DNA of 64,000 bases from positions 3,748,501-3,812,500 of the forward strand of contig JAOTOL010001662.1 in the NCBI GenBank assembly GCA_034440575.1, given 5' to 3'. The stretch comes from Imbricaverruca yamaguchii (Eukaryota > Arthropoda > Thecostraca > Neoverrucidae). Positions 1 to 11,663 of the stretch are shown piece after piece; the stretch's first letter is position 1, and every line of letters starts with the position of its first letter. Under the pieces are notes generated by a model. It saw only the letters and a list, made by a program, of their open reading frames with translations. It had not been told where the DNA came from and searched no databases. Made by a program: the position numbers and the translations under genes.

Positions 1-922
1 ATTAAAGTAAAAATAGATCTACAAATTGAGAGATTTTCATATTTGACATCAGTTTACCAGGAGGAAACTTGGACCGTAACCGTGGTCATCTGTTGATAAA
101 ATTGCCATAGTCCGAACTACCATACAGAATGCGTATCGTCAGTGCATTCGACTACAAGGCTGGCAGCCCTGTCTCTAACGTAATTTCCCTCTCACCTTCT
201 TCAGAGATCCTAAGGAGGGAGTAGCCAGGGGCACTGGGACCGTCCTCTTATATTTCAATAAGGAGCTCGGGTGCCAGCCTGAATTGGCCCAGCGGCAGAG
301 GAAAATTCAATGCACACACGTCGTATCTGGGTGTCCACTGAACTACATTCACCCACATTGCTGCACCCTCTCCCGAACCGTCATGGTTGCACACCTGGAG
401 ACCCTCCACCGCATGCGTCACCACTTCGGAACGTAGATCATAGCTATATTGTTTGGCGTTAGTATGCAGTCCTAGATAATGGCTATGCTAGTACTCGACC
501 CAAATTGCCACTACGTCCCTGGCGTAAACAAGTGCTCCAACTCAACTCAGTTTGTTGCCGCGTTCTATCCATTGCAGCCAGCCTTCGTAGCGTTCGCTCT
601 ATCCAACGCACAATAGCTTCTGAAGAATGCCACAAACTTTACATCGCTAAGCACACAAACACTGAACAACACACTGTAAACCGCTTCGTGGAAAACATTG
701 GCTCGCAGTTGTTCACTTGACAATATCAGCGATGTGTTTACGTTTTGTCTTGAACAGCACAGTGAAGAGGAGGTGAAGCATGAAGAGAGGAAAACACTTT
801 GCGTAATTAATATCTTCCTCCTTCAGACGTGGTTGGACTGGTGCCACAATGTTCAGTCACTACAAACGAAGCCTCTGATCTATACCATCCAACGCGGAAA
901 CCCTTCCAAACTTATGGCATAT
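1..922. other. non-coding, nothing recognised
   Basis: No reading frame with a recognisable domain, RNA gene or repeat was seen. Only short, compositionally ordinary frames are present. Confidence 0.5.
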
Positions 923-1061
923 GAGCGTGCTGTACCTCGGCTGATATCAAGGTGCTGAGCCCCTGGGTGAGTGTGCTGTACCTCGAATGGCATCCACGTG
1001 CTGAGCCACTCAATGAGAGTGTTGTACCTCGGCTAATATCCAGGTGCTGGGCCACTTGGTG
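923..1061. repeat. 46-bp minisatellite, 3 copies
   Basis: Three imperfect tandem copies of a 46-bp unit. Each begins with a version of GTGCTGTACCTCG, at 927, 973 and 1019. The copies differ by several substitutions, so the array is old. No coding role is apparent. Confidence 0.7.
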
Positions 1062-1923
1062 AATGCTCTCCATCAGCTACTACGAGAAGCTCGAATGCAT
1101 ATACATATAAGTGAAACTGAAACGCTGTAATGTTCTCTTCTCATGTCTTGAATGCAATGTACCAGAATAACGGTTCTTGCTGCCTTGGGAGCGACATGCG
1201 ATAACACCCTGAGTGAGTGTTGATGACTGACTGCGCATTAGGTATTGCATACTATGACAAATTTGAATACGTCTGCCTATAATGTATTGCCTGCCATGGT
1301 AAGATTTAAGAACATCGTAAGCAATGACCTAAACGCTGACTAAGCGCGTTCAATTACAAATGAATGCTAACGATTAGAAGCAACAGATCAATTCTTCAGC
1401 GATCAAAAGATAAATATGCCGGCAATCTGCAATGCTGGAAAGGCTACCGAGTGGAGTGAATAATCCAAGTCACGACACAAAATCATTGGTGACCATTACT
1501 GTTCCAATAGCTTCCCTATGATGAAGGTGCGATTTAAAATGCGAGTTTTTATCGTGCTTCCTTATTATTTTTGTAACGTCAGCGTAGGCTGAAACTGTGC
1601 ACATGTCCTACCTGAAATGTTTCATGCCCATATCCGATTACCGTTTCCCTGACAATCCGATTCACTTTACAGTTCAAATTCGTCGTGAGAAACGACAAGT
1701 CGATTTTCATCGCGGCACCAGAATTGCCGACAAACGTTGGGCTGGCTGGCAGAGCGGCCGGCCTGGCGCCACCGCACCACCCCTGGCCGGTGGCAGGCCC
1801 GGCCGCGCCAGGGCAGAGAGCTGACCGCCTCGCCTCGGGCGACGATGCAGGCTGGCCGGTCCGTGACGTCACCGGACAGATAACAGCCGTCAGCCCGGCT
1901 GCCGAACACGCTGTGTTGTGGCG
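1062..1923. other. non-coding, one CRE-like palindrome
   Basis: No gene recognised. A perfect TGACGTCA (cAMP-response-element core) lies at 1864-1871, just before the 18-bp minisatellite. The base composition becomes GC-rich from about 1740 onward. Confidence 0.4.
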
Positions 1924-2362
1924 CGGCCGGTGACACAGCAGCGGCCGTCGACACAACAGCGGCTGGTGACACAGCAACGGCCGGTGACACAACAGCGGCC
2001 GTCGACACAGCAGCAGCCGTCGACACAACAACAGCCGGTGACACAACAGCAGCCGTCGACACAGCAGCGGCCGTCGACACAGCAGCAGCCGTCGACACAG
2101 CAGCGGCCGTTGACACAGCAGCGGCCGTTGACACAGCAGCGGCCGTTGACACAGCAGCGGCCGTTGACACAGCAGCGGCCGTTGACACAGCAGCGGCCGG
2201 TGACACAGCAGCAGCCGTCGACACAGCAGCGGCCGTTGACACAGCAGCGGCCGTTGACACAGCAGCGGCCGTTGACACAGCAGCGGCCGTTGACACAGCA
2301 GCGGCCGTTGACACAGCAGCGGCCGGTGACACAGCAGCGGCCGGTGACACAGCAACGGCCGG
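1924..2362. repeat. 18-bp GC-rich minisatellite, about 24 copies
   Basis: A tandem array of an 18-bp unit built on ACACAGCAGCGGCCG followed by GTG, TCG or TTG. Variants mix along the array; the centre is dominated by the TTG form and the edges by the TCG/GTG forms. Because 18 is divisible by three, several frames on both strands stay open. One gives a Gln/Thr/Pro/Arg repeat and the other strand gives Cys/Leu-rich repeats. These are consequences of the period rather than evidence of a protein. Confidence 0.92.
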
Positions 2363-2791
2363 CGTTTGACGCGGCGCCCACGCGGACACGGCCTACGCGG
2401 CAACACAAATTATCCAGAACGTATGGCGAACGAACCCATCGCTTTGCCGAGCTGTACGCTCCATGGTCCATGTGAGGTGTGAAAAGCATAATGCTATCCA
2501 GAGAGCGCATCCCAATTACTAAACACACACAGGCCATGACAGCTCATGACAGGTCGTGTCTGCAGGCTGACCCGCCCAGCCCACGTGTCGGTGTAGCAGA
2601 TATATTTCCTCTTGAAGCCGGTGCCGCCTGTGCCAGTTATTCTGACTGTTAATTACGCTGACTAGCTGCTTCTGACATCACCAACCCGTTCCTACAAGTG
2701 GCCGCGCTGCATAGTAGCTCGACTGCCGCCCAAATTGCGAGGTTGACCAAACAAAATGAAGAGTTGACCAGTGTCCATGCTCATTCATCCA
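2363..2791. other. non-coding, nothing recognised
   Basis: No coding region, RNA or repeat recognised between the 18-bp array and the first copy of the dispersed hairpin motif. Confidence 0.5.
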
Positions 2792-2843
2792 TTAGTTAGT
2801 TATTGGGGCTTTTGGGTGCATAGACTACATTGGACATGCAGCA
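2792..2843. repeat. dispersed 45-bp hairpin motif, copy 1 (divergent)
   Basis: Starts with (TTAG)-type repeats followed by TTATTGGGGCTTTTGGGTGC and then ACTAC...GGACATGCAGC. It aligns with the better copies at 12265 and 16438, with several substitutions. Possibly the tail of an interspersed element (see findings). Confidence 0.5.
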
Positions 2844-3115
2844 ACCATCCTTCATCAGTAATTAGTCCTGAGCAAACAGTGTCCGGTGGCTTTAATGCAT
2901 GGGTCGAATTAGCTGGCCAACTTGACGGGGAAGGGATCTAACATTCATCTTCATGGAGTATCCAAGGATACCTAACCAAGAATACGCTGTTCTTGGCTTT
3001 GCTAATGCCATGAAGTTCAGCTATCGCCTGCGTCAATATAGTTTCCCTTCCATGTAAACAACTAGCCCCCTTAATTCGAAAGAAATGTTTTGATTTCCCC
3101 ACCAACTCGTAATCT

Positions 3116-3206
3116 ATGACTGAGATATATGACTGAGATATATGGCTGAGATTTATGACTGAGATCTGGGACTGAGATATATGACACTGAGATCTACGAC
3201 TGAGAG
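3116..3206. repeat. degenerate short tandem repeat around GACTGAGATATAT
   Basis: About six imperfect repeats of roughly 14-17 bp containing ACTGAGAT. Spacing is irregular. Confidence 0.6.
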
Positions 3207-3344
3207 CAGTAAGACCTATGAATCGAGTGCCCCGCATCATCAGAGACAGTAGCACATCCTCTGATAGGCTGCCGGAGGCCAGCAGCCCGGAAGCAGGTCG
3301 CGCGCGTTTCGTACATCTCCCAAGACGGCCGTCCCGCTGCACAC

Positions 3345-3838
3345 ACTGGCCAGCTCACGGTAGCGCTCGTCAGCTCTCTGGCCTCCACAGGGCCAGCTGA
3401 CGGTAGCGCTCGTCAGCTCTCTGGCCTCCACAGGGCCAGCTGACGGTAGCGCTCGTCAGCTCTCTGGCCTCCACAGGGCCAGCTGACGGTAGCGCTCGTC
3501 AGCTATCTGGCCTCCACAGGGCCAGCTGACGGTAGCGCTCGTCAGCTCTCTGGCCACAGGCCAGCTGAGGGTAGCGCTCGTCAGCTATCTGGCCTCCACA
3601 GGGCCAGCTGACGGTAGCGCTCGTCAGCTATCTGGCCTCCACAGGGCCAGCTGACGGTAGCGCTCGTCAGCTCTCTGGCCACAGGGCCAGCTGACGGTAG
3701 CGCTCGTCAGCTCTCTGGCCTCCACAGGGCCAGCTGAGGGTAGCGCTCGTCAGCTATCTGGCCTCCACAGGGCCAGCTGAGGGTAGCGCTCGTCAGCTCT
3801 CTGGCCTCCACAGGGCCAGCTGAGGGTAGCGCTCGTCG
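3345..3838. repeat. 43-bp minisatellite made of two alternating hairpins, about 12 copies
   Basis: Each 43-bp unit contains two separate perfect inverted repeats: AGCTGACG...CGTCAGCT (8-bp arms, 8-bp spacer that itself contains the palindrome AGCGCT) and CTGGCC...GGCCAG (6-bp arms, 7-bp spacer). Unit starts are spaced exactly 43 bp, for example at 3391 and 3434. Two units are shortened by loss of part of the CTCCACAG segment, and later units have AGCTGAGG, which puts one mismatch in the long stem. The array runs straight into a pyrimidine microsatellite. 43 is not a multiple of three, so no frame stays open through it. Confidence 0.92.
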
Positions 3839-3839
3839 G

Positions 3840-3840
3840 T

Positions 3841-3933
<93 letters not shown>

Positions 3934-3960
3934 CTCTCTCTCTCTCTTTATCTCTCTCTC
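3840..3960. repeat. (TC)n-(TA)n-(TC)n microsatellite
   Basis: About 60 bp of TC dinucleotides, then about 13 TA dinucleotides (3903-3929), then a further TC tract. The two TC tracts flank the TA core. Confidence 0.97.
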
Positions 3961-4355
3961 GGTTCACGGTTGTCTCGCCTACACAGAGCCAGGTGGCGGC
4001 GGCTATTGGTGCCCGCGCGGCTCTCAGAAGCAGTGGACGGCGGCGACCCACTTCATGCCGGCGGCCAATTTTCCTAATGATTCGAGCGATCGAGGGCACT
4101 AATTGCGGTTGGAACGACGCGCCAAGATGATGCCGATAATTCGCCCCGATGGCCCCGATCCACCATCGACTGAGCGCCGGCCGACGAGTCCCGTCGGTGG
4201 CGATGCACGAGCCACCAGGCTCGTTGGCGTGACACGGTTGGGGGAGACTCTGAATTCTGATCACCCGCATGGAAAACACAGTGATTACGCTGCCCTGCAT
4301 ATAGATAGGCTGCCGTCCGTATTGCAATCGATTAGTATCATCAGGAAGGGCCACA
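3961..4355. other. non-coding, nothing recognised
   Basis: Moderately GC-rich single-copy DNA between two microsatellites. No domain or splice-bounded exon recognised. Confidence 0.45.
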
Positions 4356-4356
4356 T

Positions 4357-4595
4357 GTGGTGGTGGTGGTGGTGGTGGTGGTGGTGGTGGTGGTGGTGGT
4401 GGTGGTGGTGGTGGTGGTGGTGGTGGTGGTGGTGGTGGTGGTGGTGGTGGTGGTGGTGGTGGTGGTGGTGGTGGATGTGGTGATGGTGGTGGTGATGGTG
4501 GTGGTGGTGGTGGTGGTGGTTATGGTGATGGTGATGGTGATGGTGATGGTGGTGGTGATGGTGGTGGTGGTGGCGGTTATGGTGGTGGTGGTGGT
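4357..4595. repeat. (TGG)n trinucleotide microsatellite
   Basis: About 39 uninterrupted TGG units to 4473, then an interrupted tail with TGA and TTA variants to about 4595. It gives poly-Trp, poly-Val or poly-Thr frames on the two strands; these are not taken as genes. Confidence 0.97.
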
Positions 4596-4900
4596 CGCGT
4601 GGTCACAGGTGTTGTTGCATGTTATGGTGGTTGTTCTTGTGGCGGCTCGTCGAACCTCTAGCACAACCACACCCGCACATGCAATATTGCAATGCGGCAC
4701 TGCATGCTGCAGAAATGACTGTAGGATTGCCCCATCCAGTGACAAGCATCGCCGGTCTCCTTCGCATTACGAGTGGCTCGTTGATGAATGAAAGCTACGA
4801 CATCTTTCATCTTAATCTACATGACAAGACCTGAATGACCCCAAAAGCGCTGGTGTGTCTAAGCGAGATGACACAACGCTTACAATGGCAGATGCCACAA

Positions 4901-5086
4901 TGTGGTGAACGGACGAGGTCACTATTCATGTGGTGAACGGACGAGGTCACCATACATGGGGTGAATGGACGAGGTCACCATTCATGTGATGAAGGGACGA
5001 GGTCACCATTCATGTGGTGAATGGATTAGGTCGCCATTCATGTGGTGAACGGACGAGGTCACCAATTATGTGGTGAAATGACGAGT
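4901..5086. repeat. 28-bp minisatellite, 6-7 copies
   Basis: Units begin TGTGGTGAACGGACGAGGTC and are spaced 28 bp (4901, 4929, and so on). Scattered decayed copies of ACGAGGTCACCATTCATG recur at about 5312-5392, so the array was once longer or has spread. Confidence 0.88.
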
Positions 5087-6285
5087 GTGGTAGTGCACGC
5101 TGAGTCCTCACTGTCGGCTGGCGATACACTGGTAGATCACGGTCTCTATGTATTCACTGCACACGGCCTCACTATGCACGCTGTTACCCCGGGCTTTGCC
5201 CTGACGCGACTGGGCCCTGCCAGGGCGAACAGTCGGAAGTGGGTCGCGCGTCCGTGGTTCAGTAACAATAAACCACGGCCCGCACTCCGCACATGCGACA
5301 CACGCACAACAACGAGGTCACCATTCATGCAGTTAATGGACGAGGTCACCAACGTTCAATGTGGCAAACGGGCAAGGTTGCCATTCATGGTCATCTGATG
5401 GAGACAGCAATACGTCTTCTTGGCCGACTGTTGCTTGCAACGGAATGACCGGGTGCGATGCTATCCAGGCCGTTTCCTTCTCGTGTGACAAACAATCGCA
5501 ATGCTCGACTGTGACGGTAATGCCAGGAATCACTCCATTTTTTTCGACAGTGCCAGGCGATGCGATACATGGGAGTTGTGTCCTATTGTTTCCTGAAGAG
5601 GAGATTGCCTTGCTGAGTCGGAAAGCACGTCTCCATTCCTGTCACACACACATGCCGAGTGGAACCGCTTCAGCATACGCGTCCTGAAGCTGAACAGCGG
5701 TGTCTGGCGCACAATGGCGCGGCGGAGGCCCTCCAGCCTCACGCAGTTGTAATTAATCAACGTCTGCATGCAGATCAGGCCAGATTATCTGCATTTTGAT
5801 GCGATATGGAAATGAATGTCAAAATCCGCGCTTGGTCGTATCTGTCAGTTGCATTAATTCGAGCAGAAGGAAGACGGGAAAATAATCTGAAGTTGCTCTC
5901 AACAGTCCGCTGGGTCAAGGTCTTATCGGATGGAAGACACTTCGACTCCGCCCTCCATTTGTCTGTGATGACAAAACAAGCTGACGAGACATTGAGTTTT
6001 TGGTTTTGATGTTGTTTTTAGACCGTCGCGATAGCCCAGGAGTCAGGGCTCGGCAGACAGACAAGGCCACGAGCAGGCTGTGTCTTTTGGCTGTATGTCT
6101 AATTCTGAACCATCAGGTCAACTCAGAAATCAGGGATTGGAAGGTGGACGGAGACATGACCAGGCAACTTGGCTGTGAGATAAGCCCCCCCCCCCTTGCC
6201 TGTGCAGCGGGTTTAAGTAAATCTCCTCGTGTGTGTTTGTTTGGTCCCATTGGCATGACAACAGCTGAAGATGCCAGGTCAGCCT
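5087..6285. other. non-coding, decayed 28-bp repeats only
   Basis: Apart from the decayed repeat units at about 5312-5392 and a C9-10 tract near 6185, nothing recognisable was found. Confidence 0.45.
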
Positions 6286-6355
6286 AGTCATCCCTGCCGT
6301 CATAAGGGGACAGGTCCGGTCAGTGATCCCTGCCGTAATAAGGTCACATGTCAGG
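6286..6355. repeat. two copies of a short repeat with ATCCCTGCCGT(C/A)ATAAGG
   Basis: ATCCCTGCCGTCATAAGG and ATCCCTGCCGTAATAAGG occur about 35 bp apart, with similar flanks. Confidence 0.6.
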
Positions 6356-6418
6356 ACATTTTTCGCCGAAATCGCGAGTTATCGGCAATTAAGTTGACAT
6401 ATTTATCAGCACTATCTG

Positions 6419-6489
6419 GAAGCGAGTAGCTTCGGGGTAGGGCACTCGTCTCCCAACCAAAGGATTGTGGATTCGAGTCCCGTCGCTGC
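6419..6489 (+). other. tRNA-like relic (tRNA-derived SINE head or tRNA pseudogene)
   Basis: Shows TAGC...GGGTAGGGCACTCG, resembling the D arm and box A, then CTCCCAA in the place of an anticodon loop (reading CCC at positions 34-36), then GGATTCGAGTCCC, which matches the box B/T-loop consensus. AGCGA before and TCGCT after can pair as part of an acceptor stem. The T stem has a mismatch and two wobbles and the anticodon stem is imperfect, so I do not call it a functional tRNA gene. A tRNA-derived SINE is the likeliest origin. Confidence 0.5.
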
Positions 6490-7365
6490 TTGTCGCCAAC
6501 GGCCAAGCGGCCCGAGAGATTGGTGACGCCATATGACAATGACAGTCAAAGAGTAGACAAAAACAGGAAACCTTGACCGGCTAATATGAACAACTCAGAT
6601 TATCTGTTCGCCTAGACAGTTTTTTCCAGAGTTTTTTTTCCAAGCTATTGAACCAACTTGAGTTCAAATTATATTTTCATCTGATAAGATATTCAATGAT
6701 AAATTTGAGGCTGTCACTGAGTTCAGCGTCTCTCCTTCCCCAGTACTATAAAATAGTAATTGTGACGCTAATTTGGTGGTTTCGGAAACTGGATTGACCT
6801 TATCTGATCCAAGGATATCAATGCAAATATATTTCACATCGCTACTCCCACACGTGGCGGGGATATTATAGCGGGCTATCAAGCGCGTAGGTGTTGCCTT
6901 TTACAATAAATGTACACGGGCGGCGACTACATATACAATTTTGTATGTTCGCGAACAATCGACATCTAAGCTGATCCTGGAGTACACACGCTGGTACTGG
7001 GTAGCCAGTGCTGTAAAGTATGTGAATCGGGTGCCAATCGCGCCATCTTGTCACATGTAGCAGGTTTATGTTTGTCTCCAATAAATATGAAACTCCCTGT
7101 CTTTGGAAACACTGATGGGCCGCAACACCTCCCAGCGCTGGAGAAGATGGTAGAATGTAATGCATAGGCGAAGGCCAGGCACTAGACTAGACAAAGTCTG
7201 TGCGCTAACTAGACTTTGCTGTCCGACTATACGAATTGATGACTCCTCCGCACTTCCATTGTCCAAGTCTGGGGTTGCATGTACAGGTTGTAATTGTTGA
7301 AGCTGCAATGGCTGAAGCTGTTGCAATGGCTGAAGTTGTAACATATGACCTAACCTAAAATGGGA
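6490..7365. other. non-coding, nothing recognised
   Basis: No gene or repeat recognised. A short CAATGGCTGAAGCTGTTG-type duplication precedes the next array near 7300-7340. Confidence 0.45.
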
Positions 7366-7602
7366 GGGTTGTATTGGCTGAAGCGTCTACGTGTGAGCCC
7401 AGCCTAGGATGAACGGTCTGTATTGGCTGAAGCGCCTACGTGTGAGCCCAGCCTAAGATGAACGGTCTGTATTGGCCGAAGCGGCTACGTGTGAGCCCAG
7501 CCTAAGATGAACGGTCTGTATTGGCTGAAGCGCCTACGTGTGAGCCCAGCCTAAGATGAACGGTCTCTATTGGTCGAAGCGGCTACGTGTGAGCCCAGCC
7601 AG
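7366..7602. repeat. 49-bp minisatellite, about 5 copies
   Basis: Units contain GTATTGGCTGAAGCGCCTAC and TGAGCCCAGCCTAAGATGAA and are spaced 49 bp (7371, 7420, and so on). Copies differ at a few positions. Confidence 0.88.
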
Positions 7603-7867
7603 AGCGACCCTGGTTCCGGAGCCATCTGGTGTCGGCTCCGGTTCCGGTTGCCAACTGCCACCACTGCGGTGGAGCATGCCAGACCGTGCCAACATTCAAA
7701 GCACCGGATATGGCAGCACTCGTGCCAGCACTGTCGTGCTACAATAGGTCACCGCTGAGCTAGTGGGCCCAGAGGCAACGCAAAACTTCCGATCAGGATC
7801 ATGTACGAACGCAGCCGCACTGTCCATGTATGACACAGCAGAAGGCATCCATGTTCCGGTCCGGTCC

Positions 7868-8752
7868 AATACTCGCCCTGGAGGGGGGGGCGAAATCCGT
7901 CCACCCGTCCGGTTTTTCGTACATAACTCCAGATTTTGCGGGGCGATATATGCCATTGTTTGCGTACTTGCTTTAAAATGACCGGCCAGTTGTTTAAAGC
8001 AAGAAAATGAAAATAGGCATACATTTTTCGAGTTACGGGTCGTTCAAGTCAAACAAATTTATAAGCGCCAGACCACAAAAATCGGCACTGATGCGCTTCC
8101 CGAATGGTGGCAAAAGGTAAGTGTTCCTGGCAATACTAGCAACTTGTTTGATGTATATTGTTATGATTTATAGTTTCAAAGTCATATTAGGTCACCGAGG
8201 TCAAGTTCATCGCAGGTTAATGAAACCAAACTTGGTCAACTGGAGTGCTGCTACAGATACAAATGACTGTCATGCGATTGATGTCACCTTGCATGTTACT
8301 CCCTACACATCCTGAAAACTACTGATTGTTCTTGTTGTCAGAGTAGTCGGGCGGGCGGCCCGATTTCGTTAACTAGAGCAATGACCTGATAAAGTGCTGT
8401 TATATAGGTGACCTGAGGTCAAATGCCGAATATAACATCTGAATTGCATCATTAGTAATGTCCAAAACATCATTGATGTCCATTTTGGAGCATTTAAGCA
8501 CAATCAGAGCGATCAATAACAATGACAAGCCAAGCCACGCAAAACCAGAACATTTTGATATTTTGACCTTATTTGACCACGAAGATATTGACCCAAGGTC
8601 ATGGAATTTGCACAAAATAGAGTTCACTATCATACCCATCCACCCGGAGAATTGCGTTGCTTAACCTTGGATAGGTGCCGAGATCTTAGGGGGGCGGAAT
8701 CCGCCCCCTCCAGTGCGCATAATTTTCAGAAGCCATCCAGGGCGCGTGTTAA
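7868..8752 (+). mobile_element. non-autonomous terminal-inverted-repeat element, copy A
   Basis: About 885 bp. The left end reads CTCGCCCTGGAGGGGGGGCG and the right end, reverse-complemented, reads CACGCGCCCTGGATGG followed further in by GGGGGCGGATTCCGCCCCC, so the ends form an imperfect terminal inverted repeat. TTAA flanks the right end; the left flank is AATA. It aligns along most of its length with the reverse complement of the element at 24503-25456, which establishes a dispersed family. No transposase frame is visible, so it would depend on enzymes from elsewhere. The internal part at about 8215-8550 has no counterpart in copy B. A TTAA flank would fit a piggyBac-like target choice, but this is an inference. 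Confidence 0.75.
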
Positions 8753-10451
8753 TAATTAGTTCTTAGCCTTCATGAATACAGGTGTATACAACATTTTGTC
8801 AAAGGAGGTGTCAAGCGATTTAATCTGGCCCTACTACATCCCCTCCCCACAGTGGATCTATCACGTCATAAATTGAAACTTCACCTTGCACATTTTGCTC
8901 GAAAACACTGAATCGACCTGGCATTGCGATCGCTGAATGGTATTAAAGTTGAACCTCCACTTTGAGGATTTTGTTCGAAATCATTTATTCTGGTTATATA
9001 ATTGTCGGTGAACTTTCGTTCCCATAAGAGTATCTGACGCACCACGTGAATGTTGTCCTTCTATTCCTCCCTCTCCATGATCACTCTAGTTCTCCCAAGA
9101 AGTTTGCAACATCGTGACGGTTTCCTCTCCACCTCCACATGGATTCTTCTCCATGGTTGCACCTGGAGATCCACCGTCCACCGTGTCTTCAGTGAGTGTG
9201 ATTTAGGATATATTTCCGTTTTTTAGGCTCTGTCTGTGAACCTACTTGTCATCTCTACTTGCTAATGAAAACTAGACAAGTGACAGGATTGCTAGCATTA
9301 CCTTTGTTGCATTAGGTCGATTCGAGGCGCGATGAGGTTTCCTTGTGCAATCCCAACCTCACGTTCTAAATGGTGCACGACAACATGGTGCAAACGAGAC
9401 TATGCAATTATGATAACATATAGTGCCAGTATACCTTTGCATTCAATATAGTAATACATATGCTTGCTTTGTGTGAAATGCATCACGTTAACCAGCATTT
9501 CCCACTAGGGAATACTTCCGAGTAATTGGCGCGGCACAGCCATGTGACGTGACGTGTCCTAATGAAACTGTGTAACCCGCTCAAGCTCACCCACCGTCAC
9601 ACTTGCCCCAGCAAATTGTTTGTTGAAAATTGAAGAAATGCGTGCAATGTGATATATGTGACAGAAAAGTCGACAGGAACACCAGTTTGGCATACGACAC
9701 TCATAAAAGCAAAGGCAACGGCCGCGCTTCTCACTGGCGCTCGCTGCTAGAACATAAATGAGCATGCTTTTCACTGGGGGTTACTGGTAAAATATTCTGC
9801 CCTCCGCATGTAGGAGCTTTAGAAGATGAAATCTAGCATACTCTTAATTGCCTCCACGGTTAAATGCAGCGTTTCTTGAAATACGACTTAATTACAGTTC
9901 GTTGCGTGATGGTGGTTATACGGAGCAAAATATATAGCAAAGCAGGTTCACCTCATTTCAAATTGGAATGTCCTTCTTGATGCATACATACACACAGCTA
10001 ACGGCTGAAACTAGACACATACAGTCTCCGATTATGAGAGATGCACTTGCTGGATGAACTGAAATCAAACTGATTAATTATATTCCTGTAATAAAATGTC
10101 AAAGTGAACTAATCGAGTCTGAATTCATGCTTGATAGCCATGACCCTTTCTGACACGAAATCCATCTTGCTCCACAAGGTTCATACGGAGCGCGGATACA
10201 TTACACTGGTCTGCGTGATTTATAAGGTCAAGGGTGTTTCAGCTGTTTTAGGTCAGTTTTTCATGCTGATTCCGAAAATGGCATCCGTTTTGCTCGATTA
10301 GCTAGATTTAAAAAAAAAAATTGTTCACTCATATGAACCAAAACATTGCTCTGACTGGTTTACTAGTGAATCCGACAGAAGCACAAATAAAGGTTTAAAT
10401 TCCAAACAGATGGACCATAAGTGTATTCAGAGCGCATCCCAACAGTACATA
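8753..10451. other. non-coding, nothing recognised
   Basis: AT-rich single-copy DNA. I see no exon, repeat array or RNA gene that I can support. Confidence 0.45.
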
Positions 10452-11403
10452 CTACTGCGGAATAAATGGCCTTTTCAGGGACTTCCGACTGTGTTGAGCA
10501 GATGGGACATCCCTCTTCAGGCACCAACAACAGCCCGCCAGAAAGTTCACATCCCACCGACCTTGATAGCGTTTTTCCATCACCCGTATGTCTTTGTGGA
10601 AGCGTTCTCCCTGCTCTTCACTGTAATCTCCACAGTTATCTGGGAAATAATCTAGATGGGACCTAAGGAAGTGCATTTTTACCGACATTCGATCACCAAG
10701 TTCCTGAAAACTGTCCAACTCATCGACGACCTTCAAGTATTCCGCACTTCTGTGATTGCCCAGGAAGTTGGTGATGATTGACTTCAAGGCCAGCCATGCA
10801 GAGAGCTCAGATTGTTCCAGACATTCTTCGAATCGAGTATCCTTCATGAGCTCCCTTATCTGAGGACCGTCGAATACACCAGCCGTCAGCTTCTCTCTGC
10901 TCACATGAGGAAATTTATGTCCCAAAAATGCAAACCCTCGTCCTTCTTTATCCAGCGCTTTCACAAAAATTTTCATCAAACCGAGTTTGATATAGAGTGG
11001 TGGAAGTAGGATTTTCTGTGGTTCAACCAGGGGGCGTGACTGCACGTTGTGGGAGCCAGGTTCAAGTGCATGCCTGGATGGCCAGTCGCGTTGTACATAG
11101 TGCTGTTTGTCAGCCCGACTGTCCCAGAAGCATAAAAAGCATGGATATTTCGTGTAGCCGCCCTACCTTGAGGTCACCACAGATCAGCCAACCATGCTCT
11201 TTGTAGTTCAAAGCAGATAACAAAAGTTCCATGCTGTTATGCGTCTCTCTCAGTTGCACGGAGTGTCCAACAGAAATCGACGCAAACTTATTGCCGTTAT
11301 TCAGAAGAACTGCCTTCAGGCTCCTACTCGAGGAGTCTATGAACAGCCTCCATTTGCCGGGTTGTACTCTGAATCCATGGCTTCTACTAGGCCCGCGTCC
11401 CAA
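10452..11403 (-). pseudogene. broken copy of a multicopy arthropod ORF of unknown function
   Basis: Read on the minus strand, 11403-11160 encodes a segment with KWRLFIDSSSRSLKAV and HGWLICGDLKV; 11159-10452 continues in another frame from GYTKYPCFLCFWDSRADK through PPLYIKLGLMKIFVKALD to a stop. From memory, this order of motifs is that of a long, highly repeated uncharacterised protein found in many insect and crustacean genomes, probably carried by a transposable element. Two faults break it: a frame change at about 11150-11160, where the residues normally between GDLKV and GYTKYP are missing, and no recognisable N-terminal part upstream of 11403. The 235-codon 3' part is otherwise open to a natural-looking C-terminus. 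A CxxC (PCFLC) is present. It lies in the intron side of the Ig exon and on the same strand. Function is unknown. Confidence 0.7.
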
Positions 11404-11663
11404 TTCTCACTTTTCTCCACTACTGATATATCATACTGCAGTATGCATACTGATACATCAGTGTGTGAGTTGTTATCTTTGACGTAGTGTGAAAACTTGA
11501 GCTAATCGAAAAAAATGGATAGTATTTTCGGATTCAGCACACGAAACTTGTATTAGAACGGCTTAGAAACTTTCAACCTCTTGAAAAAAGTTTTGAAACG
11601 CAGGCCAGAGTTATTGATCAACTGAATATCTACTTACAGGAAATATATCATGGGCTTACTGGG

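Noticed and set aside
6419..6489. Functional tRNA-Gly gene
   Set aside because: T and anticodon stems contain mismatches and the acceptor stem is incomplete.
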